Shown here: positions 1-6,803 of the stretch, in pieces
How positions within the stretch are numbered: the first letter of the stretch is position 1
Layout: each line of letters begins with the position of its first letter
Origin: JACKNG01 sp040220855
Lineage (GTDB): Bacteria > Pseudomonadota > Gammaproteobacteria > Ga0077536
Length of the DNA: 64,000 bases
Direction: 5' to 3'
NCBI GenBank assembly: GCA_040220855.1
Contig: JAVJVZ010000021.1
Location: 1-64,000 of the forward strand
The notes under the pieces: generated by a model
What the model saw: the letters and a program-made list of their open reading frames with translations, nothing else
Told to the model about the DNA's origin: nothing
Database searches by the model: none
Program-made: the position numbers and the translations under genes

Positions 1-69
1 CTCCGCTCGGCCTGGCTCGGCGCCGGCAACGGCAACACGGACCGCGCGCCCGCCATCCTCGCAGCCTAA
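1..69 (+). CDS. C-terminal end of an unidentified gene (partial)
   Basis: An open frame enters from the left edge and ends at TAA (67-69), giving about 22 residues that finish in ...DRAPAILAA. It lies just upstream of the first hairpin-RBS leader module, so it is probably the previous gene of the same rightward gene group in the mobile element. Too little is present to assign a family. Support is only the open frame, its GC-rich third positions and its position. Confidence 0.4.
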   Translation, partial: LRSAWLGAGNGNTDRAPAILAA

Positions 70-79
70 GACCCCCCCC

Positions 80-134
80 GCGGCCGGGCGCAGCACCGCC
101 CGGCCGCGCAACCACCCGGAGACTAGCAACCATG
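80..134 (+). promoter_or_regulatory. Hairpin-RBS leader module, copy 1
   Basis: A perfect 11-bp inverted repeat (80-90 with 97-107, loop CAGCAC) is followed by the block GGAGACTAGCAACC and then ATG at 132. The same block precedes the genes at 1043 and 1886, each time after a hairpin of different sequence but similar shape. The GGAG is a good Shine-Dalgarno sequence; the conserved ACTAGCAACC spacer is more than ribosome binding needs. Possible roles are a terminator plus re-initiation unit, or a start-associated sequence of the kind described in some phages. Confidence 0.75.
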
Positions 135-413
135 ACCACCACCCCCCCGATCGATCCCACGATCGCGCGCGCCCGCGCGGCCGCGCCCCGCTACTCCCGC
201 GTCGCTCTCAGGCCCGCGCCGCTCAGCCGCTCGGGCCGGCGCGCGCCGGCGCGCACCTAGGGCAAGGACTGGCGCAAGGCGCTGCGCGCGGCCTGGATGC
301 GCGCGAGCTATCCGCGCGCGCTGGACCACTGCAGCGGCACGCTCCAGCAGATCCGCAACATGCGCGGCGGCTTCGAGCTCCTCGAAACCTTCCGCGCGAG
401 CTGGGAGGGCTGA
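132..413 (+). pseudogene. Small element gene interrupted by an in-frame UAG
   Basis: Translation starts at ATG 132 after the leader module. It runs 42 codons to TAG (258-260), then stays open in the same frame for 50 more codons to TGA (411-413), four bases before the next ATG. The downstream half (GKDWRKALRAAWMRASYP...) has normal composition and GC-rich third positions, so it looks like real coding sequence. Read through, the product would be 93 residues with a basic N-terminal part and a helical C-terminal part. The stop could be one substitution (CAG to TAG), a sequencing error, or a recoded codon. No family recognised. Confidence 0.5.
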
Positions 414-416
414 GCC

Positions 417-560
417 ATGAGCTACCGACGCAATCGCCGCCGCGCGCCTGTCGCGCGCTCGAAGGTCTACGCCGACATCGCCGGCGCGCTCCTGGTCGTT
501 TCATCGGTCGCCGCGTTCGCCGCCTGGTTCCACCTGGCGCGCGTCGCCGGCGCGCTGTGA
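417..560 (+). CDS. 47-residue single-span membrane protein
   Basis: The ATG lies 3 bases after the preceding TGA, inside a tightly packed gene string. The product has a strongly basic N-terminus (RRNRRR) and one hydrophobic helix of about 20 residues (around 22-43), so it should sit in the inner membrane with the basic end in the cytoplasm. Such small proteins are common in phage accessory regions. No function can be assigned. Confidence 0.55.
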   Translation: MSYRRNRRRAPVARSKVYADIAGALLVVSSVAAFAAWFHLARVAGAL

Positions 561-574
561 TGGAGGGCCGCGCC

Positions 575-790
575 ATGCATATCGAGCTCTTCGAGCACTG
601 CGGCATGCTCTACTGCTGCACCGTCGAGGACGAGCAAACGGTACTCGACGCGATCGCGATGGCCGAGGCCGACCACGAGGCGGCCGAGCCTGAGCACTGC
701 CGCGGCTGTGACTACGGCAACGTGCCCGATTACATCTGGTGCGCCGCGTGCGGCCTGCACTGGTCAGACGACGAGCACCACGAGCCATGA
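575..790 (+). CDS. Small zinc-ribbon-like protein
   Basis: ATG 575 is preferred over upstream GTG/ATG codons at 557-562 because GGAGGG at 562-567 stands eight bases before it. The 71-residue product is acidic. Its C-terminal half has two CxxC pairs (CRGC and CAAC, about residues 43-59), the spacing of a zinc ribbon. The TGA overlaps the next gene's ATG (ATGA), which implies translational coupling. It may bind nucleic acid or a protein partner; no named family recognised. Confidence 0.65.
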   Translation: MHIELFEHCGMLYCCTVEDEQTVLDAIAMAEADHEAAEPEHCRGCDYGNVPDYIWCAACGLHWSDDEHHEP

Positions 791-981
791 GCTGGGCCGC
801 CAACGCCGAGCGCCGGCGCGCGTTCCGCATCGAGCGCTACATCGTCACCCGCGAGGTCTACGTGCTGCGCGGCTGGTCGGGCGCCAAGAGCGAAGCGAGC
901 GCGGCACGCCTGGAGGACGCCGGCTACCGCATCGTCGAGCGTCGCCCGAGTTACGCCGAGCCCGGCCACTACGGGCGCTGA
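787..981 (+). CDS. 64-residue hypothetical protein
   Basis: It starts at the ATGA overlap with the preceding gene and ends just before the second hairpin-RBS module. The 64-residue product is charged and soluble, with a likely beta-hairpin centre (RYIVTREVYVLRGW) and no recognisable catalytic or metal motif. It probably belongs to the same transcript as the two or three small genes upstream. Function unknown. Confidence 0.55.
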   Translation: MSWAANAERRRAFRIERYIVTREVYVLRGWSGAKSEASAARLEDAGYRIVERRPSYAEPGHYGR

Positions 982-994
982 CAATCACCACCCC

Positions 995-1045
995 GGCCGG
1001 CGCAGCAACGCCGGCCACCTTCCCAACTGGAGACTAGCAACCATG
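995..1045 (+). promoter_or_regulatory. Hairpin-RBS leader module, copy 2
   Basis: An 8-bp perfect stem (995-1002 with 1009-1016, loop CAGCAA) is followed after 12 bases by GGAGACTAGCAACC-ATG (1029-1045). The stem differs in sequence from copies 1 and 3, but the loop (CAGCA) and the downstream block are conserved. Confidence 0.75.
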
Positions 1046-1810
1046 CAACACAACATCGCACTGCCGACCACCATTCACGACTTCATCGCCGCACGCGATC
1101 TCGCGCTCGAGCGTTACACCGCCGCGCGGCACGTCCTCGAAGACGCCAAGCACGGACTAGAGCGCCTCGCCCCGCTCGCGTGGCCATGGGAAGCGCAGCC
1201 GCGCCTCTCGGTCGATGGCTTCCGCGAGGACCTAGACCGCCGCATGTGGCGTATCGCGTTCGACCTGACTGGCTTGATGCAGCTCATGGACGCGACCGCC
1301 CGCAAGGAGTTCGATCGCTCGCTCGAAAAGAGCCCGCCGGAGTTCACGCTCGACAACATCCGCGCCACGTTCCTGGAGCAAGCGCAATCGGCTGATCTCA
1401 TGTTCGCGCGCGGCCTGGTGCAATTCTTCCGGCACCGCTCGCGCACGCACGAGACCAACCGCCGCGACGCGTTCAGCATCCCGCGCAAGATCGTTGCCCC
1501 TGGCTGGTTCTGCCCGGCCTGGAACGGCGGCGTGCAAATCGGCTACTACCGTCAGGAGGAGATCAACGACCTTGATCGCGTGTTCAAGACCCTGGACGGC
1601 AAGCAGCACCACCCGCGCGAGCTCGAGACCGCGCTACGGGATGCCGTGAAGGATTCCGGCGACGTGTACGAGGACGACTACTTCCGCATCCGCGGCTTCA
1701 AGAACGGCAACGCGCACATCGAGTTCAAGCGCGCCGATCTGCTGGAGAAGGCGAACCGGATCATTGCGGATTATCATCAAGGCGCCGCGCTGGCCGACGC
1801 GGCCGCGTAG
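1043..1810 (+). CDS. DUF4942-like protein
   Basis: 255 residues, starting at the ATG of the second leader module. The C-terminal part carries an FKNGNAHIEF motif (about residues 218-227) that I associate with DUF4942 proteins, which occur in plasmids, conjugative elements and prophages. The N-terminal half is largely helical (IHDFIAARDLALERY...), and a central block (FSIPRKIVAPGW) resembles the same family. Its biochemical role is unknown. The family assignment is from memory of the motif, not from a search. No signal peptide or membrane segment. Confidence 0.7.
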   Translation: MQHNIALPTTIHDFIAARDLALERYTAARHVLEDAKHGLERLAPLAWPWEAQPRLSVDGFREDLDRRMWRIAFDLTGLMQLMDATARKEFDRSLEKSPPEFTLDNIRATFLEQAQSADLMFARGLVQFFRHRSRTHETNRRDAFSIPRKIVAPGWFCPAWNGGVQIGYYRQEEINDLDRVFKTLDGKQHHPRELETALRDAVKDSGDVYEDDYFRIRGFKNGNAHIEFKRADLLEKANRIIADYHQGAALADAAA

Positions 1811-1819
1811 CGAGATGGT

Positions 1820-1888
1820 GCGCCGGCGGGACAGCAACCCCGCCGGCGCGCAGCTCGCCGGTTTCAAGCTTGGAGACTAGCAACCATG
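1820..1888 (+). promoter_or_regulatory. Hairpin-RBS leader module, copy 3
   Basis: An 11-bp perfect stem (1820-1830 with 1839-1849, loop ACAGCAAC) is followed by GGAGACTAGCAACC-ATG (1872-1888). As in the other copies, the loop contains CAGCA while the stem sequence is unique, so the structure is conserved while the stem letters vary. Confidence 0.75.
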
Positions 1889-2173
1889 AGCCGAGCCCCG
1901 AGTGTACAGGATCGCGACGAGGCCGCCACGCCGGCGCACCTGGTCGCCGCCTTCCTGCGCCTGGCCGGACCATCGCCGACCGCGGCGGTGCGCGCCATCA
2001 ATGCCGAGCTCGGCGCCCGCTATACCCTGACGCGCTTCAACGAATGGCGACGCGGCGACCGGCCCACCCCGCCGGCCGTTCAGCGCGTCATGCGTCGCGC
2101 CGTCCTCGAGGACGAGCTCGGCGAGACCGCCGCGCGGCGCCTGGCCGCGCTCCTCGAACCGCCCCGCCCCTAG
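1886..2173 (+). CDS. Small HTH-like DNA-binding protein
   Basis: 95 residues. A helical N-terminal half is followed by RFNEWRRGDRPTPPAVQRVM, which looks like the recognition-helix and wing region of small phage Cro/YdaS-like regulators. The start is fixed by the third leader module. Its TAG overlaps the stop of the convergent primase-helicase gene by two bases. It probably acts as a regulator inside the element; the exact fold is an inference. Confidence 0.6.
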   Translation: MSRAPSVQDRDEAATPAHLVAAFLRLAGPSPTAAVRAINAELGARYTLTRFNEWRRGDRPTPPAVQRVMRRAVLEDELGETAARRLAALLEPPRP

Positions 2174-5100
2174 AACGGGATCTCCTGGTCTAGCGCCTGC
2201 TGGCGCATCGGCCGCGGCCCGTCGCCGTCGTCGTCGTCATCAAGGAATTTCCACGCGATCCAGTAGAGCGGCGGCCGCCCGCCATCGAGCGCGCGCAGCG
2301 GCGGCGCGCGCTTGGTCAGTCGGCCCTTATTCGTTTCGAGCAGGCCGCGCTTATCGAGCGCGCGCAGGATCGATACGTTGTCGTACTCGTTGACGAGCGT
2401 CCGAAAGGCCGACGGCAATAGCATGATGTGGCTTTCGTTGTGAAAGCCGATGATGTTCTGCGCGTGCACCTTGTCGATTTCGGCGGTGACGTTGACGATC
2501 TGCGTCGTGCGCGCGATGAGCTGATCCCGCAGGTGCACGAGCCCGCGCTCGATCTCGGTCCGCTCGGTGCCCTGGTCGCGCACCCAGCGCAGGACTACGA
2601 TCTCGACCGCCTCGAAGGATGCTTCAAACGACCACGGCACGATGCCCGCCTCGGCCGCGTGCGCGCCGGCCAGTGCGACGAGCGCGAACTGCCGCAGTGC
2701 GCGCCGGTTCTCGTCGCTCAGTCGCTCGCCAGCGCCCTCGATGCGTTCGATCAGCTTGGCCTCGATGCCCTGCAGCTCTTGGCGTAGCTGCCCGACGAAT
2801 CGGTGTTGCCCGAGCTCGGCAACGCGCATGATGAGATACGCCACCAGCACCGGGCCGGCGGTGCCGTAGCAGCGGGCGCAGGCTTGTTTGAGTTGCTCGG
2901 CGAACTCGGCCGGTTCAAGGTCGCCGGTCCGCTCGATGACGGCATTGCGGCCGCTGACCGGATCTTCGGCCGGGATCTCGGGCAAGCGCACCTGCTGCCC
3001 ACCCTGCAGGGTTTGCCCCGCCTGGCGCAGTATGTCGCGCACACCGCGCTCGCCGCTGGACACGTAGAGCAGTTGCCAGTGCCGCGGCGCGCGCAGGCCG
3101 CCGTGCAGCGTCGCGCGGCCCTTCGACTGGCCGCCGGCGAGCTGGTAGATGATGCCGCCGAGCTCGCGCGGATCGACCTCGTTGATCTCGTCGAGCGCCA
3201 AGAGCATGTGATTGTGCATTTCCGCGATGGACTCAATCGCGTTGCCGGTCGCTTTCCAGCGCCGTATAGCCGTGTGCTGCGGGCCGGACTGCGGATCGGC
3301 ACCGCACCCCCAAGCGGTCACGGCGACCTGAAGCGCGGTCGTCTTGCCGGTCGTCGAACCGCCGGCCAGGTGGAAGCCGCCCGAGGCGGTATCGGTGAAG
3401 CGCATCAACGGCGGCGCGAGGCCGACCAGCAAGAAAAACATCAACATCGGATTGCCCTCGCACCGCCTGGCGACGCGGTCGCGCCAGTCGTCGAGCGTGC
3501 CGTGCGCGTGCAGCGTCGCGGCGAGGTATTCCATATTCGGCGCGTCGGGCTGGTAGATGATCTCTTCGCTGTCGCCGATGACCTGGTCGGGTAGCACGAA
3601 CATGCGCGGCCCGTCGCCGTCGTCGTCGAGCCACCCGAGCTTGGAGGTCGCCCGGATGTGCGGCGCCGCGTGCGACTGCACGAGCAGGTAGCGGCACAAC
3701 ATCTTCTCTTTGCCGGAGACCACCAGGAGTCCCATATCGAGGAGCTCTTGCCCGAGCACGCCGCCTTGCTCGGAGAGCCGGCGCATCGGGAACGCGTGCG
3801 AGCGTAGCCGCCAGCTCAGATCGTAGAACTGGATATGCACGCCCCAGGACACTCGCGTGCCGATCGGCTGGTAGGTGCACGCGCGCACCCAGACAGGGTG
3901 CAGGCACACAAGCGGACCGGCCCGGCCACCTGGCACGCCTGGCTCCTGCACGCCGTCGTTGCTGACGGTCCAGTTACCGTAGATGGGCGGCCACGGCTGG
4001 CCAGTCTCGGGATGGGGCTCGGTGCCATCACGCATGAGCACGGCCGCGCGCTCGCCGACGCGGTGCAGTTGGTCGGGCAACACTACGGCGCCGTGCTGAC
4101 CCTTGCCGCGCCGCGCACGCTCGTAGGGCTTCAGGAGCGCGCCGGCCTTCTCCAGCGTCACCATGTGCGCGGCGGTCCAGCCATCGTCGCGCGCATCGGC
4201 CGCGTCCCAGCCATCTGCCGGCACGCCCGACTGGGGATCGATCTCGCCGCCGGCGAGCGGCGTGCCGGCGAGCGGCAGGCGGATCTCTTCCATGCTCGCG
4301 GCGTACTCCTCGAGGAGCCGCGAGACGTTGTGCATGTAGGTCGCGCCGACCTCGTCGTAATCGCGCCAGAAGATGACGCGCCGCCCGGTCAGCGGCGACC
4401 AGTCCGTTCTGTTCTCGGCCTTGCTGCCGTTCAGGCTCGTCGTCGCGACCCAGCTCGGGAAGAGTGCCGCGGCCGCATCGGCCGCCTTCTCGCCCTCGCA
4501 CACGATGACCGGCGCATCGGGCCGTTTCGCGAGCTCGTCCAGGTTGTACAAAGGGCGCGGCTTGGGTAAGCCCTTCCAGCGCCATGCGCGCTCGCCGTCT
4601 TTCTCGCAGTAGGTCAGCGGCAGAATGTTCTTCCGCGCCCCCTTCCCCTTGCCCTCGAAGCGCAGCACCCAGCAGAGCACGCGGCCCTGCGCGTCACGGT
4701 AGGCCCAGCGTTTCGAGGGTTTGCCGTGGCGATGGTGCGACTCGCGCGGGGGCGGCGCGTTAGCGGGGACCGGCAGCACCGCATTCCATCCGTCGGAAGC
4801 GGGCTCGGGCGGCGCGCTCTCGCTCGGCGGCGGATCGCGCCTGGCGGGCGCGCTTGGCCGACTCGATGGCGGTGCGTCTTCGCCGGTGTCGATGCCGAGC
4901 TGCCGCGCAAGGTCCTTGGCGGCGTCGAGCTGCGAGCAGTTGTTGATGTAGGCGAGCAGCGAGATCGGGTCGCCGCCCCGGTCGTTTGTCGCGAAGTCCG
5001 CCCATACACCCGTCGACGTATTGACCTTGAATGAGCCGAGGCCCTCGTCGTGCCGGTTCGGATTCCGCGCGACCCACTCGTTCCCCTCGCGCCGGCCGTC

Positions 5101-5178
5101 CGGTAGCCACTCGGCCACCAGGCGGTGGATCTCAGATAGCGCGGCCTCTTTGATGCGTCCGAAATCGACCTTAGCCAT
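2170..5178 (-). CDS. TOPRIM/DUF927 primase-helicase of the mobile element
   Basis: 1002 residues from ATG 5178, which overlaps the end of the upstream HTH gene by 8 bases. The N-terminal region resembles a primase zinc-free head (GNEWVARNPNRHDEG... RGGDPISLLAYI). A TOPRIM domain follows (VIVCEGEKAAD about 224-234, WRDYDE about 271-276). The C-terminal half is a DUF927 helicase-like ATPase with Walker A (GGSTTGKT, about 607-614) and Walker B (LLALDE). Such proteins combine priming and unwinding at the origin of phage or plasmid replicons. Leftward transcription from the repressor region makes it the early replication gene. An upstream in-frame ATG at 5241 would add 21 residues but lies inside the HTH gene. 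Confidence 0.88.
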   Translation of the reverse strand: MAKVDFGRIKEAALSEIHRLVAEWLPDGRREGNEWVARNPNRHDEGLGSFKVNTSTGVWADFATNDRGGDPISLLAYINNCSQLDAAKDLARQLGIDTGEDAPPSSRPSAPARRDPPPSESAPPEPASDGWNAVLPVPANAPPPRESHHRHGKPSKRWAYRDAQGRVLCWVLRFEGKGKGARKNILPLTYCEKDGERAWRWKGLPKPRPLYNLDELAKRPDAPVIVCEGEKAADAAAALFPSWVATTSLNGSKAENRTDWSPLTGRRVIFWRDYDEVGATYMHNVSRLLEEYAASMEEIRLPLAGTPLAGGEIDPQSGVPADGWDAADARDDGWTAAHMVTLEKAGALLKPYERARRGKGQHGAVVLPDQLHRVGERAAVLMRDGTEPHPETGQPWPPIYGNWTVSNDGVQEPGVPGGRAGPLVCLHPVWVRACTYQPIGTRVSWGVHIQFYDLSWRLRSHAFPMRRLSEQGGVLGQELLDMGLLVVSGKEKMLCRYLLVQSHAAPHIRATSKLGWLDDDGDGPRMFVLPDQVIGDSEEIIYQPDAPNMEYLAATLHAHGTLDDWRDRVARRCEGNPMLMFFLLVGLAPPLMRFTDTASGGFHLAGGSTTGKTTALQVAVTAWGCGADPQSGPQHTAIRRWKATGNAIESIAEMHNHMLLALDEINEVDPRELGGIIYQLAGGQSKGRATLHGGLRAPRHWQLLYVSSGERGVRDILRQAGQTLQGGQQVRLPEIPAEDPVSGRNAVIERTGDLEPAEFAEQLKQACARCYGTAGPVLVAYLIMRVAELGQHRFVGQLRQELQGIEAKLIERIEGAGERLSDENRRALRQFALVALAGAHAAEAGIVPWSFEASFEAVEIVVLRWVRDQGTERTEIERGLVHLRDQLIARTTQIVNVTAEIDKVHAQNIIGFHNESHIMLLPSAFRTLVNEYDNVSILRALDKRGLLETNKGRLTKRAPPLRALDGGRPPLYWIAWKFLDDDDDGDGPRPMRQQALDQEIPF

Positions 5179-5392
5179 GCTCGATCTCAACGGCTTCGTA
5201 GCAACCATTGAAGTCGAGGCGGTCGCGCCCATAGAAGGCAATCAGCCGCTCGGCGTGCGACGGCAGCGGGTAGCTGTCGCCGAGGCGCCAGCGCCGCACC
5301 GTGTAACGGGTCACGCCAACCGCTTGCGCGACCTCACTTGTCCGACTAGTTTTGTCTCTCAGCAGCCGCTGCAGAGGAGTCATTAGAGCCAT
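5171..5392 (-). CDS. Cro-like HTH regulator
   Basis: 73 residues from ATG 5392; a second ATG at 5383 is possible. A canonical helix-turn-helix (SEVAQAVGVTRYTVRRWRLG, about 19-38) is followed by a short dimerisation-like tail. It is divergent from the CI-like gene at 5493 across a 100-bp region with an operator, and translationally overlaps the primase-helicase downstream. This is the standard place for a Cro-type switch protein, the first gene of the leftward early transcript. Confidence 0.8.
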   Translation of the reverse strand: MALMTPLQRLLRDKTSRTSEVAQAVGVTRYTVRRWRLGDSYPLPSHAERLIAFYGRDRLDFNGCYEAVEIEHG

Positions 5393-5492
5393 GTCTAGCG
5401 CCCAGATTGTTGTTTTGAGTGCACGTTCTCGTGTATCGCATGGTGCGGCCAGCGCTGCAGTGATCCCGCTGAGGGTGGCGGATAATTCCGCC
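5393..5492. promoter_or_regulatory. Divergent repressor-switch promoter region with operator O1
   Basis: The 100-bp gap between two divergent HTH genes contains GTTGTTTTGAGTGCAC (5409-5424). This matches GTTGCTTTGAGTGCAC at 5858-5873 at all but one position. Promoters for both genes must lie here, but I see no strong sigma-70 pair. Presumed binding site of the CI-like and/or Cro-like protein. Confidence 0.65.
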
Positions 5493-5816
5493 ATGAGCCC
5501 GAACGCCCCCGCCGCTCTGCCGCCCGGCTGCAACATCTACCGTCTGCGCGTGGAGGCCGGTCTCTCGATGCGCGCGCTCGCCGAGCGCTGCGATCCCGAG
5601 CTCGACCACACCACCATCCGCCGCCTCGAGCGCAATGCGGGCTATACGCAGGACACGCTCGAGCGCGTCGCCAAAGCCCTGCACGTTTCCGTCGAAACGC
5701 TGTTCCTGCCGCCCGAGCTGCAGGACTGGCCCGCGCTCAGCAGCCAGAAGCAGGCCCGTATCGCCGAGTCGATTCGCGACGCGGCCACCGCACAGCGGTA
5801 CAAGACCACCGGCTAA
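5493..5816 (+). CDS. CI-like XRE-family repressor
   Basis: 107 residues from ATG 5493. An XRE helix-turn-helix fills the first two thirds: YRLRVEAGLSMRALAERC, then TIRRLERNAGYTQDTLERVAKAL and VSVETLF. The short C-terminal tail lacks the LexA-type peptidase domain, so induction would not be by RecA-stimulated self-cleavage. The C4-controlled antirepressor encoded at 12,094 is a plausible alternative inducer (inference). It faces the Cro-like gene across operator O1, and three further operators follow it. Confidence 0.82.
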   Translation: MSPNAPAALPPGCNIYRLRVEAGLSMRALAERCDPELDHTTIRRLERNAGYTQDTLERVAKALHVSVETLFLPPELQDWPALSSQKQARIAESIRDAATAQRYKTTG

Positions 5817-5857
5817 CCCCGCCCTGGCGGCATTCTGCCGCATCGCTTTCTCCTGAT

Positions 5858-5936
5858 GTTGCTTTGAGTGCACCACGCGTGCTATCACTATGCCGCGCAT
5901 GTTGCTTTCAATGCAACATGGATTTGCACTCAATCC
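5858..5936. promoter_or_regulatory. Operator cluster O2-O4 upstream of the rightward operon
   Basis: O2 (5858-5873, GTTGCTTTGAGTGCAC) nearly repeats O1. O3 (5898-5920) is a perfect palindrome with 8-bp arms (CATGTTGC/GCAACATG) around TTTCAAT. O4 (5920-5936) has arms GGATT/AATCC around TGCACTC and contains the O1/O2 core TTGAGTGCA on the opposite strand. They sit just before the gene at 5956, so the rightward operon is probably repressed in the lysogen. Confidence 0.75.
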
Positions 5937-5955
5937 ACTTCAGGAGTCCTAACCA

Positions 5956-6570
5956 ATGACTAAGAAATCAGAAGCGGCCACGGAGACGAAGCAGGCCACT
6001 GACGCCGACGCGATCGCGCGCCTGGTGACCCCCGATAACGTGCCGCCCTCGCACTTTGGCAAGTACCGCAAAAAGGTGCTCGCGACGGCCGCGCGCATCG
6101 CGGGGCCGTTCCGCGTTGTGACGCCACAGGGCGAAGTCGAATGCCGCGACGGCTGGCTCGCGCTCGACGAGAGCGGCGAGCCGTATCCAATCGGCGCCGA
6201 GGAGTTCGAAAAGCTCTACGAATCGGCAGACCAGGACGACGAGGACTTGGGCGTAGCCGTGCTCGCGATGACACCGGCAGAGCGCGAGCAGCACCGTATG
6301 GAAAACCTCGCCTACAAGACGACGAACACCGCCGAAGACTTCGCCCGGGCCATCCTTCGCAACCCTGCGGCCGAGCGGTACCTGTACGGCAACCCACTCG
6401 ATGGGCACCGCATCGGCAACGAGACGGTCGGCGAGTACATGGCTCGCCAGTGCGGGCAGCTCGCCGAAGACTTCGTCCGCGCCTCCGAGAAGCAGCACGG
6501 CGACCGAATGGCAGCTTGCCAAGGCGCCCTTGAGGTGAGCGCCACCAACGACGCCACCAGCGCCGCCTGA
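5956..6570 (+). CDS. Hypothetical element protein (PGDYG-like segment)
   Basis: 204 residues, first gene of the rightward operon, with CAGGAG ten bases before ATG. The middle (VVTPQGEVECRDGWLALDESGE...PIGAEEFEKLYE, about 55-90) resembles the small PGDYG-type fold seen in phage and plasmid proteins; this is a tentative match. The remainder is helical and charged, with no membrane segment. Likely an early accessory or regulatory protein. Confidence 0.6.
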   Translation: MTKKSEAATETKQATDADAIARLVTPDNVPPSHFGKYRKKVLATAARIAGPFRVVTPQGEVECRDGWLALDESGEPYPIGAEEFEKLYESADQDDEDLGVAVLAMTPAEREQHRMENLAYKTTNTAEDFARAILRNPAAERYLYGNPLDGHRIGNETVGEYMARQCGQLAEDFVRASEKQHGDRMAACQGALEVSATNDATSAA

Positions 6571-6582
6571 CATCACCACCAT

Positions 6583-6606
6583 GCCGGCGGCCGCCTGGCC
6601 GCCGGC
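6583..6606 (+). promoter_or_regulatory. Intergenic hairpin before the gene at 6618
   Basis: A perfect 10-bp stem (6583-6592 with 6597-6606, loop GCCT) is followed by GAGGAGG and ATG 6618. Like leader module 2 it is preceded by an ATCACCACC tract (6572-6580; 984-992 before module 2). It lacks the GACTAGCAACC block. It is probably a related leader hairpin of the same element. Confidence 0.6.
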
Positions 6607-6617
6607 GAGGAGGCCCC

Positions 6618-6803
6618 ATGCCCAAGCTCTATGTCATGCGCGACCAGGCCCGCCCGCTCAAGGCAGACCTGCTCGCCGGCCGCCGATGCCTCCCTCGCCA
6701 TATCGAGATCAACGTCGATCACTGCATCGCCTCGTGTGCGCTCGGGATTCTGCTCGGCTTCGTCTTTTTCGTTCAGTTAGGAGGCGCCGCGCTATGGAAC
6801 TGA
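6618..6803 (+). CDS. 61-residue single-span membrane protein
   Basis: Strong RBS (GAGGAGG) 5-11 bases before ATG 6618. The N-terminal half is basic and soluble. The C-terminal half has one hydrophobic helix (CIASCALGILLGFVFFVQL, about 35-53). The end overlaps the start of the ParB gene by 10 bases, implying coupling. Function unknown; phage operons often hold such small inner-membrane proteins. Confidence 0.55.
   Translation: MPKLYVMRDQARPLKADLLAGRRCLPRHIEINVDHCIASCALGILLGFVFFVQLGGAALWN

Noticed and set aside
2428..4569. Plus-strand frames opposite the primase-helicase gene
   Set aside because: They lie within a gene identified by TOPRIM and Walker motifs and have no RBS or domain of their own.
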